Notes under the pieces: generated by a model | Databases searched by the model: none | Seen by the model: the letters and a program-made list of their open reading frames with translations, nothing else | Told to the model about the DNA's origin: nothing | Shown: positions 1 through 8,311 of the stretch, piece after piece | Layout: the number at the start of each line of letters is the position of its first letter | Numbering within the stretch: position 1 is the first letter of the stretch | Position numbers and translations under genes: made by a program | DNA from: Burkholderiales bacterium 70-64 | Lineage (GTDB): Bacteria; Pseudomonadota; Gammaproteobacteria; Burkholderiales; Burkholderiaceae_E | NCBI GenBank assembly: GCA_001898645.1 | Contig: MKUQ01000022.1 | Coordinates: 18,443-82,442, forward strand | Reading direction: 5' to 3' | Length of the DNA stretch: 64,000 nt

Positions 1-792
1 GGGAAAGCGGGTTGCGTTGCCTGCCATTCCGAGCTCGACGATCGCGCCCTGGCGGCATTCCTGCATGACCATCGCATGGCTGGTCAGCCAGATGGCGTCC
101 GTGCGCTGCACGACGACCTTGAGCGTCTGGAAATCGTCGCAGGTGAATCCGGCGTTCAGCAGATACGACGCCGGGCCGAGCAATCTCCTGGATTGCGGAA
201 CGCTTCCGGCCATGAACGGGTACGCCCGCAGGTCTTCCTCTTTCACTCTTCTCTTTCCTGCCAGCGGGTGGCCGGCGCGAACGAAGAGCGACAACTGCAG
301 CTGGCCGATCCGCTCCGTGGCGATGCGCGGATCGGGCGCAATCTGGCGGCCGGTATGGACGAAAAAATCGATCCGCTCGGCGAGCAGGGCATCCCGCAGC
401 TGCTCGGCACCGTTCACCGAAGAACGCACTTCGATCCCCGGATAACGGTTGACCAGTCGGGTCAGGACGTCGGCCATGAAGATCGCTGCCGACAACGGAC
501 CCATGCCGAAGCGTACTTCGCCGAGCTCTCCCTTCTTCGATAGATCCATCTCGTGACGCAGGCCGTTGAGCGTCAGGCGAACCTGGTCCGCCCGCTCGAC
601 GAGCAGCTTTCCCTCTCTCGTCGGACGCGCCCCGTGGCGGCCGCGATCGAACAGCCTCGTGCCGAGCTCGTCTTCGAGCGATTGGATGCTTCGACTCAGC
701 GTTGGCTGGGTGATATGCAGCCTCTCGGCTGCTTCCACGAAACTGCCTGTCTCGGCAAGCACGATCGCATGGCGCAGCTGTCTCAATTCCAT
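1..792 (-). CDS. LysR-family transcriptional regulator, C-terminus cut by window edge
   Basis: The reverse strand from an ATG at 792 reads MELRQLRHAIVLAETGSFVE and continues as a typical LysR winged helix (TQPTLSRSIQSLEDELG, then RLFDR) for 264 codons with no stop, so the protein runs off the window. LysR proteins are about 300 residues, so roughly 40 are missing. It is divergent from the crotonase/SDR pair at 882, and LysR regulators commonly control the divergent operon. A TATTC-N8-GAATA inverted repeat lies in the shared promoter region. The inducer cannot be deduced; the neighbours suggest a cyclic ketone or diketone catabolite (inference). Confidence 0.9.
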   Translation of the reverse strand, partial: MELRQLRHAIVLAETGSFVEAAERLHITQPTLSRSIQSLEDELGTRLFDRGRHGARPTREGKLLVERADQVRLTLNGLRHEMDLSKKGELGEVRFGMGPLSAAIFMADVLTRLVNRYPGIEVRSSVNGAEQLRDALLAERIDFFVHTGRQIAPDPRIATERIGQLQLSLFVRAGHPLAGKRRVKEEDLRAYPFMAGSVPQSRRLLGPASYLLNAGFTCDDFQTLKVVVQRTDAIWLTSHAMVMQECRQGAIVELGMAGNATRFP

Positions 793-820
793 AGATGTAA
801 TGTATGGAAAGTTGATCAAT

Positions 821-838
821 TATTCATTAGACAGAATA
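821..838. promoter_or_regulatory. Candidate LysR box between divergent genes
   Basis: TATTC-N8-GAATA is an interrupted inverted repeat in the 89-bp gap between the LysR gene and the GTG start at 882. A second short palindrome, TTGATCAA, lies at 812-819. The spacing and AT-rich arms suit a LysR recognition site, but binding is inferred. Confidence 0.4.
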
Positions 839-881
839 CACCCCGAAGCAAACAATCTCGTCGTTCCGAGGAGGGCGGCAG

Positions 882-1664
882 GTGAAGAGACCGGTCTATT
901 TCGACAAGTACCCGACGATCGCCTTCGAGCGCGACGAGCTCGGCATCCTGGTGATGCGGCTTCATTCCGAGGACGGACCGGTGGCCTACGCCCCGCAGCA
1001 TCATGTCGACTGGACCAACGCTTTCTACGATGCGGGCTCCGATCCGGACAATGCGGTGGTCGTCATCACCGGAACCGGCGATTCCTTCATCGACCAGTTC
1101 CAGTGGTCGGCCTGGGCGACGAGGGAGAATTCCCGCCCCCTGGGGTTCGAGCTCATACACGCCGAGGGCAAGCGCTTGTTGCGCAACCTGCTGGACATCG
1201 AGTGCCCGGTGATCGGCGCCGTCAACGGTCCGGCCACCATCCATGCCGAGCTGGCCGTCCTTTCGGATATCACCCTCGCCTCGGAGAACGCCACGTTCGC
1301 GGACAAGGCCCACGTTCCCCTGGGGGTGGTTCCCGGCGACGGCGTGCACGTCGCGTGGCAGGAACTGGCGGGGCTCAACCGTGCCCGCTATTTCCTTCTC
1401 ACGGGCCAGGTGCTGAGCGCCCGGCAAGCGCTGGAATGGGGGGTGGTCAACGAAGTCGTGCCGCGGGATCGGTTGATGCCCCGCGCCATGGAGCTGGCCA
1501 GGCAGATCGCGGCATTGCCGCCGCTCACGCGCCGCTACTCCAAAACCTGCCTCACCCAACGCATGAAGCGGCTGATGGACGAGAGCCTGGGCTACGGCCT
1601 GGCCCTGGAAGGCCTCGCCTCCGTAGATGCGCAGATCATGCGCCAGCGAAATGCAGGCAAGTGA
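882..1664 (+). CDS. Crotonase-fold beta-diketone hydrolase, 6-oxocamphor hydrolase-like
   Basis: This 260-residue enoyl-CoA hydratase/isomerase-fold protein starts at GTG 882, with a GAGGAGGG ribosome site 6 nt upstream. Compared from memory with Rhodococcus 6-oxocamphor hydrolase (OCH), it shares the blocks AVNGP-x2-x-H (His121), H-x5-VPGDG (His144, Asp153) and YFLLTGQ, and Glu243 near the end. These match the OCH catalytic set His122, His145, Asp154 and Glu244, nearly number for number. OCH cleaves a C-C bond of a bicyclic beta-diketone by retro-Claisen reaction and does not use CoA esters. The downstream SDR could make the ketone it cleaves. The substrate is unknown; an ordinary acyl-CoA hydratase is less likely because the usual Glu pair is absent. 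Confidence 0.8.
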   Translation: MKRPVYFDKYPTIAFERDELGILVMRLHSEDGPVAYAPQHHVDWTNAFYDAGSDPDNAVVVITGTGDSFIDQFQWSAWATRENSRPLGFELIHAEGKRLLRNLLDIECPVIGAVNGPATIHAELAVLSDITLASENATFADKAHVPLGVVPGDGVHVAWQELAGLNRARYFLLTGQVLSARQALEWGVVNEVVPRDRLMPRAMELARQIAALPPLTRRYSKTCLTQRMKRLMDESLGYGLALEGLASVDAQIMRQRNAGK

Positions 1665-1672
1665 GTTCGACG

Positions 1673-2461
1673 ATGAGCTTTTCGACGAATCAATTTCTTC
1701 TCGACGGCAAGGTCGCGGTCGTCACGGGAGCAGGCGGGCGGGGAAACAGCATCGGGCGGGCCTACGCCCTCGGTCTTGCGAATGCGGGCGCGGCGGTGGT
1801 CCTGGCGGATATCGACGCGGACGGGGCGGAAGCCGTGTCCGAAGAGATCGTTTCGGCGGGCGGGAAGGCGGTGGCGGCGGGCGTCGACATCACCCAGCCG
1901 GATTCGGTTTCGCAAATGGTCAGGGCGGCAACGGAGGCGTTCGGGGGAATCGACATCCTGGTCAATAACGCAGCCTTGATGGTCGAATTGACCCAGGGCG
2001 CCACGGCCGTCGACATCCCGATCGAGGAGTGGAACCGGATCATGAACGTGAACGTGACCGGCGCGCTGAATTGCGTCCAGGCGGTCGTTCCCGTCATGCG
2101 GAAGCGAGGCGGCGGCAAGATCGTCAACCAGGTATCCGGCGGTGCCTTTCCTGCAATTTCCATCTACGGCATCAGCAAGCTGGCCCTGGTCGGGCTGACC
2201 ACCACGCTCGCCCGCCAGCTCGGGCGCGAGAAGATCAACGTCAACGCGATTGCGCCGGGGAACGTGATGAGCGATGCCGGACGCCAGTTGACGCCCGATG
2301 GTTCGCCCTTCGTCAAGTTCCTGGAAGCGACCGTCGCCATGCGCGTGCGCGGTGCGCCCGGCGAACTGGTCGGCGCGCTGCTGCTGCTGTGCTCGCCCGC
2401 GGGTGAATGGATCACTGGCCAGGTGCTGCACGTGGATGGGGGCTGGGTCTTGCGTCCTTAG
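1673..2461 (+). CDS. SDR-family NAD(P)-dependent oxidoreductase
   Basis: This is a classical short-chain dehydrogenase of 262 residues: a nucleotide-binding TGAGGRGNSIG loop (18-28), NNA at 98-100, catalytic Ser155, Tyr165 and Lys169 (YGISK), and a C-terminal HVDGGW motif. It follows the hydrolase gene by 8 bp. A GTG at 1661 overlapping the previous stop is an alternative in-frame start that would couple translation. In context it probably oxidises an alcohol to the ketone handled by the OCH-like enzyme (inference). The insertion in the glycine loop (GGRGNS) is seen in a subset of SDRs. Confidence 0.88.
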   Translation: MSFSTNQFLLDGKVAVVTGAGGRGNSIGRAYALGLANAGAAVVLADIDADGAEAVSEEIVSAGGKAVAAGVDITQPDSVSQMVRAATEAFGGIDILVNNAALMVELTQGATAVDIPIEEWNRIMNVNVTGALNCVQAVVPVMRKRGGGKIVNQVSGGAFPAISIYGISKLALVGLTTTLARQLGREKINVNAIAPGNVMSDAGRQLTPDGSPFVKFLEATVAMRVRGAPGELVGALLLLCSPAGEWITGQVLHVDGGWVLRP

Positions 2462-2631
2462 GAGGCATCAGAACAGCCCGTGCAGCCGCCGCCGGCGATC
2501 GCCGCGCCGGCGCCGCCGCGGCGGGCATCGCGTGGGCAAAGCCGGGGGCGGTATATTGTCGGGTTAGGCGCTCCATGCGACAGGCGCGGGTATCGTCGCC
2601 GACGCCGGCTTTCAGCCTTGGGAGGGACAGG

Positions 2632-4311
2632 ATGCGGCTGTCGCGTATATCGGGCAGCAGTGCGGACGGCAGTGAATTCTTTCGCCCGTTTTTCTGGGTC
2701 GACGGCCATCTCCGGGTACTCGCCTGGCCGGAGGCGACAACCCGGGCCCTGCGCCGCCCGGCACGCACCGCGATAGGTCGGCATTGCTGGGAGGTTCTGA
2801 ACGACGATGCGCGCACGCCCCCGCCTCACTGCCGGTATTGCCCGCTGTTTCCGGTCACCGAGGCAGCAGCCCCCGGCGCCGCGTGTCCCGGCCCGGCCGC
2901 GCACACCGGCCCATGCGCCGTCCTGCCGCTCTGGGGCGCGGTTCGTGAAGCCATCGTGTGGCTGCCCTTCTCCCGCATCGTAGCGGGCCCGGCGACGAGT
3001 GCCCGGCTCGAAGGCCTGATGATTCGTGGCGCGCTTGCCGAACGGCTCGATTCGATCGCCGAGACGCTGGACGGCGTGCGTTGCGCCTGCGCCGCAGACG
3101 ACTGCGAGCTCTTCCTGCTCGATCCGGCTCGCCGGGAAGTCGTCCTCGTCGATTGCAAGGGCGAGGATCGCGACGCGTTCCTCGAACGGACGCGCATGCC
3201 GCTCGGTGCGGGTTACCCCGGAAGCGTCACGCTGCACCAGCGGCCGCTGTTCACGAACCGGTTCCAGAGCGAAGCGCTTTTCCTGCGCAGCGAGCCGAAG
3301 CGGCGTGGTCTGCGCTCGTTTCTCGGGGTTCCGCTGCAAGCCGGCGGGCATGCGCTCGGCTACCTCGGCCTGGGGTGGAGAGACGACGCGGTGCCGCCGC
3401 AGTGGGGAATCCCTGTCCTGGAGCAGATCAAACCGCTCGTGATCCGCGCGCTGCAAAGCGACCGGGCGACGATTCGATCCCTCGAACGCCTGCGCGAGCC
3501 GCGCCTTGTCGTTCGCTGCTTCGGTCCGCTGGAGATCGTCTGCGGCGGCCGCACGATTCTTCCCGAGGCGTTTCCGAGGCGCAAGGCCATCGCGCTGCTG
3601 CGTATCCTGCTGCTCGCCAAGGGCTCGCCGATACATCGCGACAGGCTCATCGAGCAGCTCTGGCCCGATGCGCCGCCGGGCCGGGGAGCGAATCGCCTGC
3701 ATTCCACGCTCAACGCCCTGCGATCGACGCTCGAGGCCGGACGCCGCCAACGGGCATCCGACTACATCGTTTGCCGGAACAATCGCTATCATTTCAACAC
3801 CGAAGCGCCGCACGCAGTCGATCTGTTCGATTTCCTCGATCGCCTCTCCGGCGCCCGCGCCGCGCAACGTGCCGGCGCCGAGGAGCGCGCCCTCGCCCTG
3901 TACCGCGAAGCGATGGCGCTCTACCGCGGCGACCTGTTCGCCGATGATGCCGAAGACTCCTCGATCGAGGCGCATCGCGTGAGCCTCAGACATTCGTGCG
4001 CCGAAGCGGCGCGCGAGCTGGCCGGCATCCTGACCCGACGCGGCGAGGCCGGCGAAGCGATCCGGCTGCTGCGCGCGATGCTGGACCTGGAGCCTGCCGC
4101 GTACGATCTGCACGAATCCCTGATCGTCGAGCTGGCGCGCGACGGCCAGATCGTCGAAGCGCGCCAGCAGTACGAATGCTGCCGCGCCGCGCTGCGTTGC
4201 CACCTCGACATGGAGCTGCCGGCGCGCGCGCGGGCGCTGGAGAAACTGCTCTCAAGCGCTTCCGTTCCGGCCTCGGGGAACGCCTCCCCGGACGCCGCCG
4301 AACACGCCTAG
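2632..4311 (+). CDS. PAS/GAF/BTAD transcriptional activator
   Basis: This 559-residue regulator starts at ATG 2632 after GGGAGGGACAGG. The N-terminus is PAS-like with a cysteine cluster (HCWEVLN at 51-57, HCRYCPLF at 66-73), then a GAF domain (about 130-290), an OmpR-like winged helix (about 295-385, with RDRLIEQLWPDAP) and a bacterial transcriptional activator (BTAD) repeat domain to the end. GAF and PAS domains suggest small-ligand or redox sensing. The target genes are unknown; candidates are the OCH/SDR pair upstream and the convergent oxidoreductase operon. The last 60 bp overlap the 3' end of the convergent SCO gene. A longer reading from 2407 would overlap the SDR and is unlikely. Confidence 0.82.
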   Translation: MRLSRISGSSADGSEFFRPFFWVDGHLRVLAWPEATTRALRRPARTAIGRHCWEVLNDDARTPPPHCRYCPLFPVTEAAAPGAACPGPAAHTGPCAVLPLWGAVREAIVWLPFSRIVAGPATSARLEGLMIRGALAERLDSIAETLDGVRCACAADDCELFLLDPARREVVLVDCKGEDRDAFLERTRMPLGAGYPGSVTLHQRPLFTNRFQSEALFLRSEPKRRGLRSFLGVPLQAGGHALGYLGLGWRDDAVPPQWGIPVLEQIKPLVIRALQSDRATIRSLERLREPRLVVRCFGPLEIVCGGRTILPEAFPRRKAIALLRILLLAKGSPIHRDRLIEQLWPDAPPGRGANRLHSTLNALRSTLEAGRRQRASDYIVCRNNRYHFNTEAPHAVDLFDFLDRLSGARAAQRAGAEERALALYREAMALYRGDLFADDAEDSSIEAHRVSLRHSCAEAARELAGILTRRGEAGEAIRLLRAMLDLEPAAYDLHESLIVELARDGQIVEARQQYECCRAALRCHLDMELPARARALEKLLSSASVPASGNASPDAAEHA

Positions 4312-5034
4312 CGCGCAGGCGAGTGCGGCCGCCCCCGGTGCCGCGAGAAGCAGCATGCCCCAGTCGATCCGCATCGCGCCGGTCTTCGGATCGAACGCGA
4401 AGCAGGCGAGCGGCGCCTCGCCCTCGGCCCGGTACGACGGGATGAACCTGCCGCGCAGCGTCCACAGCAGCTCGCGCAGACGCCGCGCGCTGTCGGGCGT
4501 GCCGGTGATCGCACCGAGGACGCGCCCGTCATCCAGCGCGACGAGCAGCGCGCCGTGATCGTACTGGCCACTCGCTGCATCGTAGCGGTACCAGAAATCG
4601 AGCGCACCGGTCACGCGGGCGAGGTCCTCGCGGCTCGTGGTCGCGAACTTCCAGTCCGGATCGGCGGCCATTCCCATCGCTTCGGCCTGGGCTCGCAGCT
4701 CCGCTGCCGTATCGGTCTGGTCGAAGCTCAACGCAAGCACGCGGTAGTCGCTGCCGAGGCCGCCGACCTCGCGCGCCGAGTCGCGCAGCCATTGCAGAAA
4801 GGGGGTGCAGATGCCGGTGCAGCGCCGATAGAAGAAGGCGACCAGCAGCGGCTTGCCGTTCGCGAGCGCCGACAGCCGCGCGCTGCTGCCGTCGGCAAGC
4901 CTCAAGGGGATGTCCGGTATGCTGCGCCCGACCAGCCGGCCTTCCTGGCGTTGCGCGCTGACGCCCGGGTCGGGCGTCGCGCAAGGCGCCGCGGTTGCCA
5001 GCAGCAGGAGCAGGATCGCGAAAGCGACGCGCAC
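4252..5034 (-). CDS. senC: SCO1/SenC copper chaperone of the adjacent oxidoreductase
   Basis: This 260-residue protein starts at GTG 5034, 8 bp after the catalytic-subunit gene. It has an N-terminal signal segment (AFAILLLLLATAAP), a thioredoxin-like fold with the copper motif C72-TGI-C76 (RRCTGICTPFL) and the conserved His160 (YDHG), and a C-terminal membrane segment. SCO proteins deliver copper to CuA. The partner encoded two genes upstream has a complete CuA site, so the assignment fits. Third in the norS-norY-senC order known from ammonia oxidisers. The stop overlaps the convergent regulator gene. Confidence 0.85.
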   Translation of the reverse strand: MRVAFAILLLLLATAAPCATPDPGVSAQRQEGRLVGRSIPDIPLRLADGSSARLSALANGKPLLVAFFYRRCTGICTPFLQWLRDSAREVGGLGSDYRVLALSFDQTDTAAELRAQAEAMGMAADPDWKFATTSREDLARVTGALDFWYRYDAASGQYDHGALLVALDDGRVLGAITGTPDSARRLRELLWTLRGRFIPSYRAEGEAPLACFAFDPKTGAMRIDWGMLLLAAPGAAALACALGVFGGVRGGVPRGRNGSA

Positions 5035-5042
5035 GTCCAGGT

Positions 5043-6467
5043 TCAGGCGGCTTTGGCGAACGCGCCGAGCCAGCGCCTGCCCATCTCCCTCAGATAGGCG
5101 AGGAAGCCCACGAGGAACAGCGTCGCGAATCCCGCCGCCACCGCCGCGAATCCGGTACCCAGACGCAGCTCGGAGGGATAGAGGGCATAGCGTCGCGGAA
5201 CCGAATAGGCGCCGGAAAGGTAGAACATCAGAAGGAAGCCGTAGGCGCCGGCCAGCATGGCCACCACCGCGAAGACCTGCAGGCCTGCGCGTTCGGGCAG
5301 CCCGACGGCCTGCTGGCAGCGATGGTAGAAGTAGCCGATGCACAGCAGCGCGAGGCCGCCGACCATGTAGGTGTGGAAGTGCGCCGGCACCCACAGCGTG
5401 TTGTGCAGGCGGACGTTGGCGCTGATCGTCGAGTCGATCACCGCGCCGATGCCGCCGATCGCCCATCCCATGAGCCCGAGGATGAACAGCAGCGAAGCCA
5501 GGTTCCAGCGCATGCGCGCGCGGTACAGGAGCAGCAGCGCACCGAAGATCGTGACCACCGAGGAGGGGATCGCGCTCGCGTACGAGGCGATCTGGCCGAT
5601 GTACTGCACCGCCCCGGGCTGCACGAAGTCCATGTACAGGTGGTGGAAGTACGCGACCAGCACGATCAGCAGCACGGCGTTCCAGGCGATCGCGACGATG
5701 CGGTTGGTCTTCCACGGCCGGCCGGCGTAGTCCGGCAGCGCGTCGTAGACGAGCGCGACGCCCAGGTACATCGCCAGGTTGACGATCGTGTGGCCGAAGA
5801 AGAAGGTCAGGTTCTTCATCAGCAGCGCGTCGTTGCTCACGCCGGCGAACAGCTCGGCGTAGAACAGCACCAGCACGATCACGCCCGAGAGCAGCCCCGC
5901 GACGCACGCGATCAGCGACACGGTGATGATCAGCACCGCGGGAGGCACCGCCGGCTCGCTGCGGCCGGCGAGGTAATGCCAGCCCAGCGCCTGCGCGAGC
6001 GAGTACTTCTTCGCGATCGCGCGCAGCAGATCGAGCGTCCAGACGAGCCAGGTCGCGCCGAGCACCGTGAGCGAGAGCAGGAACGTGATTGCCGACCACG
6101 CCGGCCACTCCCCTTTGAACGGCAGCGGATAGAGGAAGTACCAGCCGGCGGCGAAGCGGCCGGCGAACACGCAAACGAGCAGCAGCGCCACGCCGATCAC
6201 CGTGCCGACGAGCGCGAACCGCCCGATCGCGGGCGAGGGGTCGCAATAGCGCCCGAGCGCGTCAGCGGCGCAGGCCATCGAGGCCACGTACCACACTCCG
6301 ACCATGCCGACACCGTGCAGCGTCATCATCGGATAGAACCACGACTGCAGCGTGCCCAGGCCGCCGCCCTGCACGGTGCGCATGAAGATGCCCAGCAGGA
6401 TGAGGACCGGAAACAGCACGAAGGTGATCGCCATCCAGTGAAGCATGTTCTTGTCGACTGCGCGCAT
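5043..6467 (-). CDS. norY: Heme-copper oxidoreductase subunit I, candidate NO reductase catalytic subunit (NorY-like)
   Basis: This 474-residue polytopic membrane protein has the heme-copper ligand set: His51 and His365 for the low-spin heme, His363 for the high-spin heme, and His226, His275 and His276 for the CuB position (FFGHTIVN, YFHHLYMD, VPAHFHTY). In aa3/ba3 oxidases the residue four after the first CuB His is the cross-linked Tyr; here it is Asn230 (H-T-I-V-N). Loss of this Tyr, a CuA-type partner and an adjacent senC match the sNOR group (norSY-senC), recalled from the literature on Nitrosomonas. So NO reduction is more likely than O2 reduction, although substrate use is inferred. 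Subunits III and IV are not present here. Confidence 0.78.
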   Translation of the reverse strand: MRAVDKNMLHWMAITFVLFPVLILLGIFMRTVQGGGLGTLQSWFYPMMTLHGVGMVGVWYVASMACAADALGRYCDPSPAIGRFALVGTVIGVALLLVCVFAGRFAAGWYFLYPLPFKGEWPAWSAITFLLSLTVLGATWLVWTLDLLRAIAKKYSLAQALGWHYLAGRSEPAVPPAVLIITVSLIACVAGLLSGVIVLVLFYAELFAGVSNDALLMKNLTFFFGHTIVNLAMYLGVALVYDALPDYAGRPWKTNRIVAIAWNAVLLIVLVAYFHHLYMDFVQPGAVQYIGQIASYASAIPSSVVTIFGALLLLYRARMRWNLASLLFILGLMGWAIGGIGAVIDSTISANVRLHNTLWVPAHFHTYMVGGLALLCIGYFYHRCQQAVGLPERAGLQVFAVVAMLAGAYGFLLMFYLSGAYSVPRRYALYPSELRLGTGFAAVAAGFATLFLVGFLAYLREMGRRWLGAFAKAA

Positions 6468-6486
6468 CGGCTTGCTCCCTCGTTGC

Positions 6487-7452
6487 TTACTTGACGGTCA
6501 GGTTGGTTTGCATCAGGTGGTGGCCTGCCGCGCAGTATTCGAGGCAGAGCACCTTGTAAGAGCCAGCTTCGGGCAGCTGCACCAGCAGCCGGTTGAAGTA
6601 GCCGGGCATCGCCTGCGTCTGCGCGACCAGCTCGTGCCGCGGACCGTAGATGCCGAAGCCGTGGGTGACGTCGAGGCCGGTCACGCGGAATTCGACCAGC
6701 GTCCCGGCCGGGATGTCGAGCTCCCTGCGGGTGGCGACCCGGCCCAGGTCGGCAACGCTGGTGACCGGTTCGTCGGAGAACACGAATTCGAACTGGCGCG
6801 CCGCGACGTAGACGATGCGGTCGGCCTTGGCGCTCGCCGCGGCGTAGGGCGCGCCGGGCAGCGTCACCGCCAGGATCGCGACCACTACGACAGTCGCCGC
6901 GACGAACAGGCCGGTGCGCAACGAGTAGGCACGCTTGACGTCGACCTCGGCCGGGTTCCTCGTGCTCAGGCCGATCCACAGGAACACCACCGCGATGACC
7001 GCGCTGATGATCAGGAAGGCGGTCAGCATCTTCGACTGTGCGGCGCCGAGCGCCTCCGGCTGCAGCGGAGCGGCCGGTGCGGCCTTCGCCTGCGATGGCG
7101 CTGCCGCGCCGGCGCTGCGCAGGAACGCGAACAGCGCTTGCGCTTCGTCTTCCTTGAGGTCCAGGCTCGGCATCACGATGCGGTTGTATTTCTCGTACAG
7201 CCGGACCGCGACCTCGTCCTTCGCCTCGATCATCTTCTCGGGTGCGCTGACGAAGCGGATGAACCATTCCTGCGACCTGCGCTCGGTGACGCCGGCGAGA
7301 TCGGGGCCGACGCGATCGCCCGCGCCCACGCTGTGGCAGGCGGTGCACTTCTGCTCGAACAGGGCTTTGCCCTCGGCCGCGGGATCGGCGACCGCGGATC
7401 TTCCGGCGGCGAACGCGGCTACGAGAATGAGCAGAACCAGGACGCGACGCAT
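6487..7452 (-). CDS. norS: Fused cytochrome c / CuA subunit II of the oxidoreductase (NorS-like)
   Basis: From ATG 7452 (GGGAGG 8 nt upstream) this encodes 321 residues: signal peptide, class I cytochrome c domain (C36-TA-C39-H40, axial Met94 in IVMPS), two membrane helices (about 142-162 and 180-200) and a periplasmic cupredoxin domain. The CuA ligands are complete: His264, Cys303, Glu305, Cys307, His311 and Met314 (CLEYCAAGHHLM). The cytochrome c domain comes before the helices, unlike caa3 oxidases, where it is C-terminal. It should accept electrons from a periplasmic carrier and pass them through CuA to subunit I. The first gene of the operon; 19 bp separate it from norY. Confidence 0.83.
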   Translation of the reverse strand: MRRVLVLLILVAAFAAGRSAVADPAAEGKALFEQKCTACHSVGAGDRVGPDLAGVTERRSQEWFIRFVSAPEKMIEAKDEVAVRLYEKYNRIVMPSLDLKEDEAQALFAFLRSAGAAAPSQAKAAPAAPLQPEALGAAQSKMLTAFLIISAVIAVVFLWIGLSTRNPAEVDVKRAYSLRTGLFVAATVVVVAILAVTLPGAPYAAASAKADRIVYVAARQFEFVFSDEPVTSVADLGRVATRRELDIPAGTLVEFRVTGLDVTHGFGIYGPRHELVAQTQAMPGYFNRLLVQLPEAGSYKVLCLEYCAAGHHLMQTNLTVK

Positions 7453-7700
7453 CGAGTGGCCTCCCGAAGGCTTGGTGGTCGGCACATTGAACCGCATCGC
7501 TCTGACAAGTCTCTTACAGCCGCATTCACGCTCTCCCTGCGCCGGAGTTTGCAAGCGCGCCGGATCGAACCTTCATGCCCGCCTTCGCGTCGACGCCTCC
7601 GCCTCGTGCAGATACGTCGTGAAACCCTCGATCGAGGCGTTGACGCACAACGCGGTGCTGCACTATTCCAAGACGTTCTCGGACGAAGCGATGGAAGCGC
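7453..7700. other. Intergenic region with a possible coding remnant
   Basis: About 250 bp between the norS start and the MarR gene stop. It must hold the norS promoter. On the plus strand, 7620-7740 reads VVKPSIEALTHNAVLHYS and on through KTFSDEAMEALIDESA, which looks protein-like in composition but has no start signal and runs into the MarR gene. It may be a gene remnant; I do not recognise the family. Confidence 0.3.
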
Positions 7701-8180
7701 TCATCGATGAGAGCGCGCGCCTCGTGACCGGATTTCTGACGGGTTGGGGCCGAAGGGCGAGCCCAGGCCGAGCGCCTTTTGTGCCAGCGCGAGGAATTGC
7801 CCTCGCTCGACGGCGGACAGTGGCGCGAGGATCTTTGCCTGCAGCGCTTCCACCACGGGCCGGCTGGCCGCCAGCAGCCGTTCGCCTTTGGCCGTGAGGC
7901 GCAGCAGGCGCGCGCGGCGATCCCGCTCGCTGACGGATCGCAGCAGGAGGCCCTTGGCCTCCAGCCGGTCGATTACGCCGCCGATCGTCGCGCGGTCGAA
8001 GCCGATGGTCGCGGCCAGGCCGGCCTGGTCGATGCCGGGCTGCCGGGAGATGGCGTCGAGCGCGGCGAACTGCACCGAGGTCAGCTCCAGACCCGCAGCC
8101 TGGGTCTGTGCCTGGAACACCTGCGTCGATTGCTGGTGCAGGCGCCGGATCAGATGTCCGGCCATCTCGATCCTGTCCAT
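7701..8180 (-). CDS. MarR-family repressor, MobR-like
   Basis: This 159-residue winged-helix regulator starts at ATG 8180, chosen because GGAGG lies 5 nt upstream and the length suits the family; in-frame ATGs at 8255 and 8270 would lie inside the proposed operator. The DNA-binding core reads GLAATIGFDRATIGGVIDRL, followed by the wing SVSERDRRARLL. It is divergent from a MobA-like monooxygenase. In Comamonas testosteroni a MarR-type repressor, MobR, controls mobA and responds to 3-hydroxybenzoate, and the arrangement here is the same. Ligand and regulation are therefore inferred by analogy. Confidence 0.85.
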   Translation of the reverse strand: MDRIEMAGHLIRRLHQQSTQVFQAQTQAAGLELTSVQFAALDAISRQPGIDQAGLAATIGFDRATIGGVIDRLEAKGLLLRSVSERDRRARLLRLTAKGERLLAASRPVVEALQAKILAPLSAVERGQFLALAQKALGLGSPFGPNPSEIRSRGARSHR

Positions 8181-8243
8181 CCGTGCCTCCGGCTGTTGCC
8201 CGCTCGCCGCAACGACGTCGCGAAGGCGCGCTTGATCTTTATC

Positions 8244-8272
8244 GTATGTATTCATATCATATGCAATCATAC
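8244..8272. promoter_or_regulatory. Candidate MarR/MobR operator
   Basis: An AT-rich imperfect inverted repeat, GTATG ... CATAC with inner arms ATTCATAT and ATATGCAAT, lies between the MarR start (8180) and the GTG of the monooxygenase (8312). It stands out from the GC-rich surroundings and is centred about 54 bp before the monooxygenase start. Binding is inferred. Confidence 0.55.
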
Positions 8273-8311
8273 CAATTGTGATCGACGAACGCCTCGCTCC
8301 CAGGAGACACC

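Noticed and set aside
2407..2631. Longer N-terminus for the PAS/GAF/BTAD regulator
   Set aside because: It would overlap the SDR gene and lacks a ribosome site; ATG 2632 has GGGAGGGACAGG upstream.
4995..6494. Long plus-strand frame opposite norY
   Set aside because: Low-complexity Arg/Glu/His-rich translation with no family pattern; norY on the other strand has all ligand residues.
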